A stretch of DNA of 64,000 nt from Adiantum capillus-veneris (GCA_014529385.2 CM043959.1:56083253-56147252), one strand, 5' to 3'. Numbered from the stretch's first letter, positions 47,081 to 60,900 are shown. The notes: a model not told the origin generated them from the sequence alone. Made by a program: numbers and translations.

Positions 47081-47249
47081 CTTGAAGACAAATAATTTAA
47101 TACAATCTCCTGTTAAGGGGCTATCATATGATCTTTTTGAAGCATTGATTTATGCCCCTATTTTAGTGAAGATGCGACAACTTTGAAACTGGTTCCTGAC
47201 TTCAGTCAGGTATTCCTCAAGAAACTGACAAATCCGGTTAGAGAAAAGG

Positions 47250-47935
47250 ATTTCCAACAGAAGGAGGAAATGAGTCACATCCATCTAGCACATGTAGATT
47301 TTGGAGATGTAGCACCAGTAGATGTGGACTACAAGGTTCCAATAATCAGATTTCCATAGGGAAAGTATATTTGTCAGATGTTTTGGTGGATGGAGGATCA
47401 AGAGTAAATATCCTTCCTGAATCAGTTTGTAAGAAACTGATTTAACCAAATGGGAGCCTGCACCTTTTCAAGTGAAGATGGCAAATTAAAGAAGAGTGCA
47501 ACCTTTGGGAATTTTGAGGAATCAGACTATTAGTGTTGAAGGATTAATCTTTGTTGTGAATTTCGTGATTCTAAGATTGGAAGAAACAACATGCTCCTAT
47601 CCAATGATCCTAGGAAGACCATGGTTAAGGGTAGCCAAAGTTAAACAACTTTGCAGTGCAGACACCATTGTTATTAAACAGGGCAAGAAGAAGGTAAGAA
47701 TGCAAATGATTCCTAGGAAAACTATCCCACAAGGTTTTAGACCCTTGTATGCAGAAGGCATCAACATGGGAGAAGCTATTGAAGAAGATGAGGAAGAAGA
47801 ATTCCTTCAAAGGAATGAAATAATCATTCCTATTTTTGAAGTGGATGTGCAAAAGATTGCAGATACAGTTTATAATCAGGTACACTCACCTGACATAAAA
47901 CAAACAAATAGAAGAAATGTTTAAGGTAAAATAGT
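47250..47935 (+). pseudogene. gypsy-4 aspartic protease region, frameshifted
   Basis: VLVDGGSRVNILPESVCKKL near 47380-47440 is a protease active-site loop of the DGG type common in plant gypsy elements. After a shift, LRNQTISVEGLIFVVNFVIL and SYPMILGRPWLRVAKV finish the domain. An acidic linker (EAIEEDEEEEFLQ) leads to a stop at 47922. Confidence 0.75.
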
Positions 47936-48089
47936 TATTACTAAAAAGTTGCAAAAGGAGCAGGAAACAATAGAAGCAATAAATCATGCAGAAGGAATGT
48001 TTGAGAAACAAATGTCAAAGAGTTCAAGGGTCAGAGAGGACGATTTGGAAGATATGAATTTGGGATAGGAAAAAGAGCCCAAATTTGTC

Positions 48090-49172
48090 ACAGTGTCCAT
48101 TGAATTGGACTTGAATTTTAAGAAGTCATTGAAAACTTTATTGCAAGAGTTTAAAGATGTTTTGCCTGGTCTTATACTGATATGAAGGGAGTAGATCCAG
48201 CAATATGTCACCATAAAAATCTATTTAAAAACAAATGCAGTACCAGTCAAGGAGCAGAGGTATAGGACGAATCCTAATTATGCCAAACTGGTGAAGGAGA
48301 AAATAGATAAGCTTTTAGAAGTAGGTTTCATTTTTCCAGTAGATAAAGAAACTTGGTTGTCACTCATTGTGGTGGTTCCAAAGAAAAATGGAAAAATTAG
48401 AGTCTGTGTGGACTATAGAAAACTAAATTCTACTACAACTAAGTGATCCATTCCCGCTACCTTACTGTGCTAGATGCAGTTGCTAGAAAGGAAATGTATA
48501 GCTTCTTGAATGGTTTTGGTGGCTATAATTAGGCTAGTATGGCTTTGGACGATAGAGACAAAACTGCATTTATTACAGAATGGGGTGTGTATGCTTCCAC
48601 AGTAATGAAATTTGAATTGAAGAATGCACCACCAACTTTTCAAAAATGATTCATGGAGGTTTTTGATCCTTACATGACAACATTCATGAAGGTGTTTTTG
48701 GATGATTTTAATGTTTCAGGAAACAAAGATGAACATTTGTTTCATTTGAAGTTATGTTTTGAGAAATGCAGGAGGCCAGAATGTCACTCAACCCTGCAAA
48801 GTGTGCATTTGCAGTAAAAAGGGGCATTTTGTTGGGTCACATAAGCAATCAAGAGGGCATTGAAGTTCATCCCAAAAATGTGGAAACTAGTTTGAAGGCA
48901 CATGCTCCCAAAAATTTCAAGCAATTGATGAGATTTGTTGGACATATTAAATGGTATACAAGGTTTTTGAGATACCTAGCTCATGTATGTCTACCCTTGA
49001 CACAATTAACCAAAAAGAATGGGGATTTTGTTTGGAAGGAAGAGCAAGAAAGGGCTTTAACTTTATTGAGGAAAATGCTAGTAATTGCACCCACCTTAAT
49101 TCCTTACAATTGGAAAAAACCATTCCACCTCTTTGTGGATGCTTCTCATTCAGCGATGCTAGCAGCAAGCTA
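48090..49172 (+). pseudogene. gypsy-4 reverse transcriptase and start of RNase H, degraded and truncated
   Basis: RT wording: VKEQRYRTNPNYAKLVKEKI, KLLEVGFIFPVDKETWLS, VVVPKKNGKIRVCVDYRKLN, then broken frames to the catalytic FLDD at 48695-48706, and an open part with LNPAKCAFAVKRGILLGHIS, FVGHIKWYTRFLRYLAHVC and FHLFVDASHSA. The element stops here: no further RNase H or integrase is seen before gypsy-5 begins, so gypsy-4 is truncated or interrupted by gypsy-5. Confidence 0.8.
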
Positions 49173-49199
49173 ACTTGCATATCATTTTTGGAGCTCTCA

Positions 49200-50088
49200 T
49201 TGTAAAAACACTTATTATTTTGATAAATTGGGAATATTGTAACTCCTATTTTCCGGATAAATCTTTGTAATTGATGAGCCAGGGCTACAAGCTTCTAAAT
49301 TGTATCAACCTGTCATTAACCATCTTTAGTTAGAGCTCCCAGATTATTAGTTTTGACCACCAAAAACCTTGGCTAAGGTATAAAAACCAATTTTTGTATG
49401 TTATTTTCAAGTTTTGGATAATGGAATACACAGTGTGAGCTAACGGCGCTCACTTCTCTCCTTCTCGTGCTTCCTACTCCCTCTCCAGTTGTTGTCACAT
49501 TGCAGTCACGTTTGTTGCATTGCAACCGCTAGTAATAGCTCAACGCATTGGCGTAGGCATTTCATGGTATTTTGTAGATTTTCGCATCGCCAACCCACGG
49601 CCTAATTTCATCATAAGTAGGACTTTACACTTCAAAATCAAAATCTAAGCATAGGCGGGGTATTGAGGCATCATTGTTTGCTAAGCATTTAGATGCATTC
49701 TGGATCGAAAACGACTAGGTCAAAAATCCACTGCGGTTACTAATTGTGATTTTTGCACTTGATCTAAAGTGGGATTTGAGACCATAAGCATGTGTACTTA
49801 GGTATTATAAACTTTTCCTAGAAGTTACATTACGTCTGGATGTCATTTGATGTTGTAACAGCGGATGTGATTTGTTTGCCGACTGAGCGATTGGCTTTTG
49901 GTGATTTCAGTCACTTGAGTGTAGCTTGAATTAGATGCGAGTTGTTTGTTGTTTTTTCCAAGAGATTGACACCTCTTGTAGCCTCTATGCACTAGTCAAG
50001 TCAACTTCATCCCATGGATTGACAATCTAATCGTGGTTCTCGCTAAATCTGCAATAAGATAGGAATGAGGTTAGACACCCGTCCCACA
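49200..50088 (+). repeat. gypsy-5 5' LTR (putative)
   Basis: The end is fixed by CACA followed by the PBS. The start is a guess between two TG dinucleotides. There is no second copy within the window to confirm it. Confidence 0.5.
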
Positions 50089-50090
50089 TT

Positions 50091-50111
50091 TGGCACCGTT
50101 TTCGGGGATCG
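50091..50111 (+). promoter_or_regulatory. gypsy-5 primer-binding site
   Basis: TGGCACCGTTTTCGGGGATC resembles the plant gypsy PBS pairing with tRNA-Asp (usual form TGGCGCCGTTGCCGGGGATC), with a few changes. Confidence 0.75.
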
Positions 50112-50503
50112 AAGAGACCTAAACTAGGAAAGAACACGAGCATCTTGTGAAGTTATTCTTTACCTTCCTCTAGGATCTCCTAGAGTAAAAACTTTCTTTT
50201 TAGAAACTGCATAGCTTAAGATTGCCGTCTTTTGTTGTGTAGAGGTAGCTTGGAAGTAATCATACTTGTTGAGTGCCTTTAGGATTGTAGGATTGTAGAA
50301 CTAGATTAGGATTTGAGGATGATTGATAGACAAGACAAGTCTTAAGATCAATGCTCAAAAAACCAAAAAAAACAAGAAAAGAGTGTTTATGGACACGTTC
50401 CACAACCCCATTGCAGGAGAACCTAGGAGTAGGGTAAGTAGAATCCGAGGTGGATTTCAAAACATTGCTCTCTCTGAAAAAATCATTTGTGAGTTGTTAT
50501 TTG

Positions 50504-51900
50504 AAGTTGCCAAAATTCAGGTCTACAGCTAGAAATAGCACGGAAAGACTACCAACCACTCAATCTGACTGGAGAGTATGCTTAAAAGTTGTATAAACCA
50601 GTGGGTAAGCTCAAGGACACATTGAGGTAAAAATTTCAAGAGCTTACAAAAACTCAGATTATTTACTTTTTCTTGAGATTTTAGGTCAAATTAAGTTTTG
50701 ACTTGATTCATAGGCTTAAAATAGCTCATGGAAAGACTCTCCATTAAAAAAGTGTAAAAAAGTGTTCATTTTGGGCCTAAAGTAAATAATCACGATTATT
50801 TACTTTCAGCTCAAAACTGACCAAGGTTGATACCAGTGACTCATTACATATGTACAAACAACTTTTGTAAAGGCACATAGAATTTGGATCACCAAATTGA
50901 TGGGTAAAAACTAAAGTCTGTACTGACTTTTGGGAACTTGACTATAAATTGGGGAAAATTTTATTCGAACTCGATGAAACTTGATTCATAAGCTTATATT
51001 GATGTGATAGACATGGGTACATGCTCAGTTAACCAAAAAGATGCAAAAACTTGCTAGAAGTACATAATCACGATTATTTACATCTGTCCCATTTTTTGAT
51101 CATTTTTGACCAAGTTAGCATACCCATAGCTTTACCATGTTGTAATAAGCCCAGAAACCAAATTTGGTAAGATTTGGATCATTGGATTGGAAATTGTGAC
51201 AAAATTTGCAAAGTCAGTCTGCGGACACAAAACTGATGACCATTTGAACAAAAATTATCCAAACTTGATGAGACTTGGTTAGGGTGCTTAAGTTGAGGTG
51301 CTTAATAGATCTGTGTCAAGATTGGACAAAAACTTGTAAAAAATTAGCTAGAGTAAATAATCGAGATTATTTACATCCGCTTCAAAAATTGATAATCTTG
51401 CACATTTGAGTATACCACAAGGCCGAGCATATCAAGTAGACCACACAAATCAATTTTGGTGAAATTTGGATCACAAAAGTGAGACTTAAGCCAGATTCTT
51501 GAAAACCAAGTCTGTGGACACGAAAGAGTTAATAAACTTGAACAGATTTTGTCCAAACATAGTGAAACTTGTCCAAGGACCTTAACAGATTGTACACCTG
51601 GCAAACCAAGTCAAAAAGTGCAAAAATTTGACAAAAGTAAATAATCACGCTTATTTACTACTGCTACACAGAGACACCAACTTTGACTTTTGAACTTGTA
51701 CAGTGTTAGACCAACATAATACAAGGCCACCAGGCAATTTTGGATTCAATTGGATCCAGATTGGTACATGTTCACTCAGTTTTTAGGTTGCAGATTAGTC
51801 TTTTGATTTTTTGCCAAATCCGAATCTGAAAGTCTCAATTGTTGACTCAATTAGGACCAATCACAATAGTTAGCAAAAACTATACAATCTTTCCGAAGGA
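50504..51900 (+). repeat. gypsy-5 leader: degenerate ~285-bp tandem units, each with a palindrome
   Basis: Four copies of an inverted repeat with arms GTAAATAATC and GATTATTTAC (or one- or two-base variants) lie at 50782-50803, 51060-51081, 51353-51374 and 51637-51658, spaced 278, 293 and 284 bp. A half-site lies at 50657-50666. The sequence between palindromes is a diverged tandem repeat sharing AATTTGGATCA, AGTCTG-GGACAC-AAA and AACTTGATGAGACTTG-type phrases in the same order. No reading frame exceeds 77 codons here. Confidence 0.85.
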
Positions 51901-52013
51901 ATTGCTAACTAGATTAGAATTGATACAGGGAATCAGGTTGTAGACAAGAAATCAACAACTTGATGGAAATTGCAATCAAGTCACTTGGAAGAAATTGACA
52001 ACAAGTCAATCCG

Positions 52014-54560
52014 ATGGTAAGTACTCTATCCAGGGCTTCACAAGTCTTTATGAACCTTAGATCTTGTAGTGTACTAGGAAACCAAGGCATATTTGGAGAA
52101 ACCTCCAGTAGAGTATCCACCGCAGAGAGTGTGAATCAAGGCAATCCTTTGCACATTATCCTTGAAGAAGTCTCAGACACTTTTACAGATTCAACATCTG
52201 TAATGTCTTCGTATTTGACTCACTCAGAAACTGGAACGGCAGTACGCTACAAGCATATACTCTCATTTTATAAGATTAATCACCATGGAGCTCAGGTTTA
52301 CCTGGATCCTAACGAAGAGTATGCTATTCACATTGATGACCATGGTATTGAGCTCGAAGAGGAAGTCGTGGCAAATGTACATGGATAGAAACGAAACTCA
52401 GTATTTACAAGTAGAAAACCCTGACGTGATAGACAAATGGGGGTTAGAAATAAATACCATAATTTCAGATATGGAAGCAAAAGAAGGACCACCAACTTTA
52501 GAATTTGAGGGACACGATCAAGTTGATTTGAAGCCTTTGAAATGGCTTAGTACAGACAATCCTAGGATCGGAGTCTATTGTTGGGAGGATAAAAACGTCA
52601 AGGATCTTTTGTGAACTTTGCATGCCAAATCAAGACAATTAACACCCATGAAGATCATCTATATCTTCAAGATCAAAGATAAGGGATCATCAGATCTACC
52701 AACCTACCTGTCTAGGGATTGTTATAATAATACCTTTGTTATGATGACTTCCGAGGAGGTAAAACAAACCAAATACCAAGGATACTCCATAAGGGATTTG
52801 ATATTGGGCCAAGGACCAGAAACTATTCCAAGAGATGAACATCGTGAGAGATCTTCAGAGAGTAATGTTAAGAAACCTGAAACCAGAAACCACTCCATCA
52901 CGAAGAAAACCAGGCAATACTAAAGCCAGTTCAGGGCTACATGAGTCACTACTTCCAATAGATTGGTTTGAAGGACTCGAAACGGGACCAACTGCCAGGA
53001 GATCGGGAGTTGAGCCAAATAAACGTGTCAGACCAGCTAATTTTCAAAAATGGGCCAGAAAATACAGTGGATTGGGAGATCCATACAACCAGTTAGCAAG
53101 CTTTAAGCAAGTGCTAAGACCAGAATACATATTTGATTTCCATACTCAATTCGAGGGGTTTGGAATGACATTAGAAGGAAAAGCATTGATATGGTTCCAA
53201 AACATTCCACCAAGGTCAATCATGGAATTGAATACCTTAGCTCAAGGGTTTGTAGCTGCTTGTTCCAAAAACAGGGATCAAACACAGTATGGTAGCTCAA
53301 ATCTACAACTTTAAATGGAAACAAGGTGAGTCTATTAGGGATTGTGCAACTCAAATGAAATAATACATTGCTAGATGCCCAGAGGTAGAGAACCCTGCAA
53401 AAGAACGACTAGTATCATTGTTTCTAGAAGGACTGCTAAACAAAGAACTTCATGCTATACTGTATAACAAGAATCATACAACCCTAGAAGACTGTGTGTC
53501 AGATGCTATTTATTTAGGAGACAATTGTGGTATTTTCAACGAGGAAGATGTCCCTAAAGATAACCAAAGTGAGAAAACAACATTTACTAAACCAGCACAA
53601 GTGGGAACGGCTGCTGTAGCACCACTTTCAGCCATAGAAGACATGCTAAAAAGGATGAATGACATGATGAACAACATGCAAAAAGCACCTATGAGAGGAC
53701 TAGGACAAGGGATACCTCAACAGGGACAACCAATTAGGCCGCACAAATGGTGTGCAATCGAGGGTAAATGGACCAACCATGACACCAATGAGTGCTATTA
53801 TTGACCAAAGTATGATGGGAATGTTCAGTACACACCTATGAGGCCACAAGGACAACCCATCTACAGATATCAGCCTAATATGGCCCCATCTCCAAGACCA
53901 CCAATGGGTATGGAAAGACCTCAACCCATGCTGGGTCAACAACCTCCATATCTGGGACATAATGCAGTGCCTGTAAAGTACATGCATCGAGAGGGAGTCA
54001 TAGATAAACAAGCACTAATGTCTACTACACCCTATGCTAAGCCTAGTCCATCTACAGTAATGGTAGAAGGAGATTGGTATAATTCACATCCACCACCAAT
54101 GGAAGAACCGGTGACTTATACTCCACCGGAGCTTGAACCAATGTATTATGTGGCTAATCAAGGTGTTAGACCTCCTATGGTAAGACCCATGATTAAGCCA
54201 AGAACTGGAAACTGTCATAATTGTGGTGCAAATGATCATTGACAAAATGAATGCCCAGAGCTTGACAAAAACCTCAAGCCAGTTGAAGCTTATTGCATAC
54301 AATGTTGCAAAAAGGGAGGAAACTTCCTGGAAGATTGTACTAAAAATATTTCAAACAAGGGTAAAACAGCAGTGGACGTAGTCCAAGTGATACCTAACAG
54401 CTCATCTGAGAGTGACCCAATTGTTCCAATCAAGGTAATCACTAGAGCCCATTCTAAAAAAAGGAAAGATAACTCCTTTGATGATTCAGAAAATACAAAG
54501 ATTTCCTCTCAAAAGACCAAACGAAGAAAAACAAAAGGTATGAGATGAGAAAACAGAAAC
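52014..54560 (+). pseudogene. gypsy-5 gag, degraded
   Basis: The N-terminal part is readable in broken frames (IHIDDHGIELEEEVVANVHG; WLSTDNPRIGVYCWEDKN). The capsid begins RPANFQKWARKYSGLGDPYN at about 53030, continues GMTLEGKALIWFQNIPPRSI, then RDCATQMK and RCPEVENPAKERLVSLFLEG. A Pro/Gln/Met-rich region follows. A first Cys/His cluster reads WCAIEGKWTNHDTNECYY. The knuckle CHNCGANDH, a stop, QNEC lies at about 54214-54261, and a second knuckle CIQCCKKGGNFLEDC has Gly where His is expected. Stops include TGA at 53803 and 54240. Confidence 0.8.
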
Positions 54561-54606
54561 AAGGGCTGAAATTGAGGAGAAAGCAAAGAAGCTATTCCAA
54601 GAAAAG

Positions 54607-55377
54607 GTGAAAGAAACTGGAAGCAAAATCAAGGAAACCACTGTAAAATCTGGAGGATCAATTTTTGTTGACAATTTTTTTGAGCCAATTAATGCAGCCT
54701 TGGAATCCTACCAAGCAGGTCTTAAAGCAGGCCAAGACATGGAAAACAAATGGAAAAACTATCCTTCTCGAGACATGGAAGCAGCTAAGCTTGAAGCTTA
54801 TCAAAATTTGGTAAGAATCACGCAAGAGATGCTGGAAAAACAAAAACCCAAGCTCGAAAGTATGACAAAGCCTGAGGAGCTTGCAGAAGGAAACGATAAA
54901 GAAAAATCCAAAGTGGTGGTAGAACCCCACCTTGAAACAAAAGAGCCAGAACTTATAGTGCTGGGCAACGAAGATGCCTTAGAGGGAATTCCACTTGTAT
55001 AAAATACTAGCTAGGACACTTTAAGGGAAAAAATTAGGGAGATTAATGATGGGAGTTTAACTCTGAAGTTGTCTCCTATAGAGGAAGTTTGGTTAGAAAA
55101 TCTACCTCCTGATATGGACATGGATGTACAATCCTTGCATGGGGATTGCAGATCTAAAGCTTTAGGGATGTCTAAACCATTGACCTTGAAAACACTACCC
55201 TCATACTTGGGAAATAATGAAGATGAATCCATAGTGTGTAAGACCACTGAAGTAAAAAGAGTGGAACAAACCATAGAAGTAGACACCATTCATTCAATCA
55301 TGTCTACACCCATCCAATGTGCTCTTACTTTGGGAGAACTATTGAAAATCAGGCCATATCTATGGAATGATCTATAA
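54607..55377 (+). pseudogene. gypsy-5 region between gag and protease
   Basis: Two open stretches in one frame, 54607-55002 and 55069-55377, are separated by stops near 55000-55015. The first is Lys/Glu-rich and likely helical (KLEAYQNLVRITQEMLEKQK). No domain is recognised. Its position between gag zinc knuckles and protease suggests the Gag-Pol linker. Confidence 0.55.
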
Positions 55378-55473
55378 AAAACCCTAGAGAAGGTGGGAAT
55401 AACAGGGCTAATCGCAAAATTTTTGGGAAAATTGAAACACAAAATGGACAACAAAGAGATTTGATATGTTCCA

Positions 55474-55890
55474 ATGAACAAAGTCGAAGAATACTATGAA
55501 GGGAAAGAAGGAAACACAACCCTTCCGGTGAAATATAATGACATAGAAACCATGGCAATACTGGATAGTGGGGCAGGCATAGCCATAGCCATGAAAGCAG
55601 TATGGGAATCCTGGGGACAACCAACCATTAGAGAAACTCGAATGAAGTTGCAATTGGCTAATGGACACATTGAAAGACCATTAGGACTGCTTGAAAAAAT
55701 GATAGCTAATTCCTGTGGATTGAATATCAACACACTTTTGCCATAGTAGAATTTGGAAAGAAACTCAATTACAAAATCGTATTGGGAAGACCTTTCATGC
55801 AACAAGTACAACTCATCCAAGATTTGGGAAACAATTACCTGTACTTGAAGCAAGTGGGATCGATAAACAGGGTTAATTGAAAAGATCACA
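55474..55890 (+). pseudogene. gypsy-5 aspartic protease, frameshifted
   Basis: ETMAILDSGAGIAIAMKAVW has the catalytic Asp at about 55564 in LDSGAG (55561-55578), then MKLQLANGHIERPLGLLEKM. A shift near 55735-55745 moves the rest (FAIVEFGKKLNYKIVLGRPF, MQQVQLIQDLGNNYLYL) into another frame. The IVLGRPF element closes the domain. Confidence 0.85.
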
Positions 55891-56895
55891 CCTATAGAGA
55901 TGTCATGAAAAAACCCATACAAGAGTTCGATTCAGTCTCTTCGGCCGAAACTCAAAGTTCCATCTTGGTTGAACAAAGACACTCCTATTTGGATGTGTGG
56001 AGTTTTAGAAAATGAGAGCTTAAAACGAGAAGAATGTATCTTAGAAAGGGATTGCACAGATGAAGTTATGTACCTGAACCCTTTCCAAAGTATTTGTTTG
56101 AGCCATTTGAGTAGACTCTAATTTTAGCGACAATGGATGTATGTGTGAATACGTATATGCTTACTCAATTTTGAAACGAGGATAGCTATGATATAATTCC
56201 CATACAAATGATCTCAACCCGCCACATTGAAGACAAAATTCAAGAATCCAAGGACTTGATGAAAGCTCAACAAGTCTTTTCAGACCTCTACTATGATGCA
56301 ACAGATGAGCTAGAAGAACACTCAGCTACCTCTCAGATGATTCAGGGTCAGAAAAAGAACATGTGAGAGCTAAGCTACTCATGAAAGGAGGGGAAGAAAA
56401 GTTTGTTGACTTTCCTAACCAGAAACTAAGAAGACAGAAATGGTATAGACGAAAAAGAGACACTAAAAACTTGAAAGCTAAACCTATGCCATCAGTCTCC
56501 AGTAGAACACAGTTCTTGATGCAGATAGATGCACATGATTGTGTCAAGGACAAAATCACTGGCACTATCCTTTTTTAAAAAATCTAGAAATCTCAAAAAC
56601 ACCGAAAAAAACGAGAAAGGAAACTCAAGTGAAACCTAAAAATCAGAACAAGGGTTCAACCATGACACGAGTCAAGCAGAAAAAGAAGTATCAAGAGTTG
56701 AAAAAAGGTCTTAAGGAGATATATACAACTGAAATGGAAACCATGGAAGAATATGGTAAAGATGTAATGAGTGTTCCATACCATTACAAGAAATATACTC
56801 TCCAAGATCAAAAAATCATAGTCGAACAAACTGTTAGAGAGCTATGAAAATAGGGTGAGTCCTACAAAGGGCCTGGAAATGCAAAAAAGATAGAT

Positions 56896-57778
56896 TTGGT
56901 CGAACCAGAAGAAGATCATAGACCAGCGTACATTGCAAATGACCTTACAGAAGAAGAAGAAGGGCTTTTGTTAAGCTTACTGAAAGAATACCGAGATATC
57001 TTTGCTTGGTCTTATAAGGATCTCAAGGGGGTTGATCCTGAAATCTGTCAACATATCATACCCATGAGAGATGATGCAAAACCAAGTAGACAAAGGCCAT
57101 ACACATACAATGAAACATTTGCCCAAGAAGATCAAAGAAGAGATTAAAAATCTAAGGGAGGCTGAATTCATTCATGAAATTGAACACATATATTGGGTGT
57201 CTCCAATTGTGGTAGTACCTAAGAAAAATGGAAAATTACGAGTGTGTGTCAATGTAGCTACCATTAGAGACAACTTTCCTCTTCCAATCAATGAGAATGT
57301 TTTAGAATGAGTTGTAGGAAAAGAAGCTTACAAATTTTTAGATGGCTTTTAGGGAAACAATCAACTTTTGGCTAACCTAAAAGATCAACATAAAACTGCT
57401 TTTGCAACAAAAAAGGGTATTTTTGCCTATCGGGTTATGCCTTTTGGGTTAACTAATGCTCTTGCTACCTTTCAAAGATTGATGAGCCATGCTTTTAAAG
57501 AATATCTTAGGAAATTCTTGGAAGTATATATGGATGATCTATGCATACATTCATCAATCCGGCTGATCCCTTTGAGCACCTCAAAAAGGTATTCGAAAAA
57601 TGTAGGCTTTATAGGATTTGCTTAAATCCTGAAAAGTGCACATTGATGGGTAGACAAGGAAACATTCTTGGACATATAGTGTCTAAAAAATGGCATAGCT
57701 ACTGATATGGATAAAATTCATGTTATTGTTGATTTGCCTAGACCAGCAACAGTCAAGGGGGTTCAAGCCTTCATGGGG
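56896..57778 (+). pseudogene. gypsy-5 reverse transcriptase, first part
   Basis: The frame opens with LLKEYRDIFAWSYKDLKGVD and IPMRDDAKPSRQRPYTYNET, shifts, then KEEIKNLREAEFIHEIEHIY, WVSPIVVVPKKNGKLRVCVN, a stop at 57308, KEAYKFLDGF, KTAFATKKGIFAYRVMPFGL and catalytic YMDD at 57527-57538. The tail of the domain reads KGVQAFMGH and is cut at 57778 by the minus-strand LTR element. Stretches 55900-56895 before it hold acidic and Lys-rich fragments with many stops. Confidence 0.87.
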
Positions 57779-57783
57779 CATTG

Positions 57784-57927
57784 TGTAAGAATAGAGGGGA
57801 CTGGACCATGCTCATCACCACCCAACCATGCCCTATATAGACCCTTGTCGTGCTAAATATAGGGACCCCCTTGACTGCATGTTCATCTTGGCCCTTGGCC
57901 GTGCCTAGTCCTACCCTTGGCATGACA
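57784..57927 (-). repeat. 3' LTR of the 4.34-kb element
   Basis: 144 bp, TG...CA ends, about 92% identical to 61980-62123 by eye. It is preceded (minus sense) by a purine-rich tract. Confidence 0.92.
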
Positions 57928-60900
57928 TTACTCCCCCCTTGGAGAAGCATTTTCGTCCTCGAAAACAAGAGTGATGATACACTAATGTTTTCTATAGTCG
58001 CATCCTTCATGGATCCAGCTATTTGGTTGACCGAAACATGGTTCAGTAGGAGGTTCAATGAAACCAAGAGTAACATCTTGATTTTCCATATTGTTTTCCA
58101 TTTGTAACCATCTTGTGTTACCATTTCCTATCCATTCCTATCCAATCATAGTGTGTAAACTCCATTTAGAACACACATGAGTATGCAAAACGAGTTATCA
58201 CACAAATAGGTACCCTAAAGAGTACCTCTTTTCACTTTCCATGAAAGTGATTTGCTAACATAACTCATCAGCCAATTTTTAAGTCCTTGACTTGTTTTCT
58301 AATTTCAGTAGTAAAAAAACCCACCATCACTAGTGTTCAAGGTTGAGAACTTGATTTATACATGAAGAGACTAAACTGAGTCACAACCATGCGTTAACTG
58401 ATAGTAAGTAAACTCCAAGTAGAGCAATAAATGCTTATTAATTGGATTGCTTGGTGCTAATGTACGCACTTTGCATACCTTTAGCCCAAGATTACACTTT
58501 GTATTCTGCCTATCCCCTTGGATAACTGACAGTATTGAGGTGTGTTTCCCCCATGGTTTATAGACAGTCTTCCTAGATGACTTGTAAATGGGAATCAAAG
58601 TATCGTATAACATTGTTGAGGAATAAAAAATGACCAGAATAACCATCGTGGTTATCTTGAAAAATCCACAAACACGCAAACCGAGCCATGACCTCTATTG
58701 GTGATTAGTAGACCCAAAAGTAATCTCATAGAGATACTGCACATAGAGTGCAAAATGCTTCATAAGAAAAAACTTGATGAATACGCATGCCGTTCCAGAT
58801 CAGCTTTTGCTAAGCACTAGGGCCCATAACACCTAGTGTGCATGCATTTAGCAAAAAACAGATCCGAACCTGTATATCCATGGTGCTCCTTGCTAATACT
58901 TATGGCAAATGTGATGCGCCTAGTACACATTAAAGAGGAATGTAAATAGTTCTGAAAAGAAACTAAATACTTTTAGTTGCAATCTTTTGCAAGCCTTGTT
59001 GAAACGTTTGAACCATAATAGAAGGTGAAACATTAATCACTTCTAGGGACAAACAATGAAACTTTTTCATTAACAACTCATAGCCTTTCTATAAGTAAAA
59101 CAACCATCTGTAATGTTGTTTAGCAGCACTTGTACCTTAACAAGTCTCTCTAAGTATCCAACAATTTTTAGCCACTCAAATTGCTCCTAATACGTCGTGG
59201 TAAAAATTGTCTAGAAAACAGATGGGACCAGCACTTAGGGACATTGTCACAACACATAATTGAAATAGCAGCGCCAGTGTCTGTCCCAGAGACTCATATT
59301 CTCCACATGTGGAATATGTCTCATGTAATGATGTTTTAAACCAAAAAAGAACACCCTTCAAGTACAAGATGTACTTGTGTGTGGAGGTAACTCGAAACAC
59401 TCCGCGACAAAAGTGAGAGGGACCCTCATTCATTGCTCCACACTGGCTAAACGGAACTCCTTGAGTCCCTAGACCATGTTGTATCCCATGTGACAACAGG
59501 TGCCAAATCGAATCCGACAAGTGGATTCATAACAGCATAATGTACATTGGACACTACGGCCCAAAATACTTGTTCTGACCTACCCTTGGCATGGCCCTGG
59601 GGATTGAACTGAAAGTTCAGTTATCCGTATTCAAATGCACAGGAGCACGTCTCCCACTTGTGAAAAAACCAAGCAACATTGCACTGGAAACCCTGGGTAT
59701 TGCCTTTGCAATCCAAACCCATTGGGTAGAATCTACGTAGTCCACCTCTTGGTAAGATCCTTTGTAGAAACTAATTAACTAGCAGGCAACGATAACCAAC
59801 ATAGTTAACCGTGTACGGAATGATGAGAATCAACTTGAAAAGTTGAAATTTCCGCTACCGCATGGTAGATTGTAGAATTCTTTCCTTGAAAGCATAACGG
59901 AAATAGATCAAACTGTGATCCTCAATTCCTATGGGGTGATTTAGTAAGCACCCGCGGGGTCTTACCCCAAAACAATGCGTCCATTGACACTCGTAGTGCT
60001 ATAGAGAGAGCAGGAGATCCACACAAGTGGAAAGCCTAGCTCTTATGGACGTACAGCCATGCTGTCGCTACGGTATGTTGCATCTAAAATACATGGTAGA
60101 AATCAGCTGAGTTGAGTTTATGGTTATTAAAAACTCAACTTGAGTGTCGCACTGAAACCATGTCTTGCAAAAATGACACCATAAACATCCGTAATGACAA
60201 GACTCGTGCTTGTCCATTAACATCGTTGTGTAGTCCAGTGGGTAGATTTGTTCGATCTTAAGAACAATCCCCCAAGGAATGCCAACAGTTGGGCCATACC
60301 CGAGATTCGACAATGACTCTTAGCCAGCGTGTGTGGCTCATAACCCTTGTGGCAATTAGTGTTCAATTGATGAAACAATGAAGACTAATATAGAGGGCGT
60401 CTTGCCCAATTTCTAACTAAGAGTTAGATCACCTTGGCTCATGCTGACTCCCAAACAAAACATGTATCAAAAACTGCATACAAAGTTTTCATTATTCATG
60501 GAGAGAAATAAGAAAGAGAGAGAGAGATAATGTTGGGTTGAGGAACTTTCCTTAAGTGACGAGTTTGTATATGTTGTGTCCAATCTGTGTGCTTTGACGC
60601 ATCTTATGCCTGACTTGCAGCTTATCCTATAAGAATATAACAATCTGCCTGTATAACACTCTCATCAATAGAGGGAACAAGCCATGCTCGATATTGATCC
60701 CTCAACCAGACAGTGGTTCTTTGCAAACAAAGCAGTGGAAAAAAGTTGACTGTGTACGGGACTTGTCACAAGCTGTGCTTGTGCCTACATGCAAGAGCTA
60801 CATAGCATGTTTGAAAGCGTGATCAACCCAAAACAAAAGCTACTGCATACCTTGGCGATGATCTCTGTTGACTCTCGAGTCGTGCTTGAGGACTTGTTGT

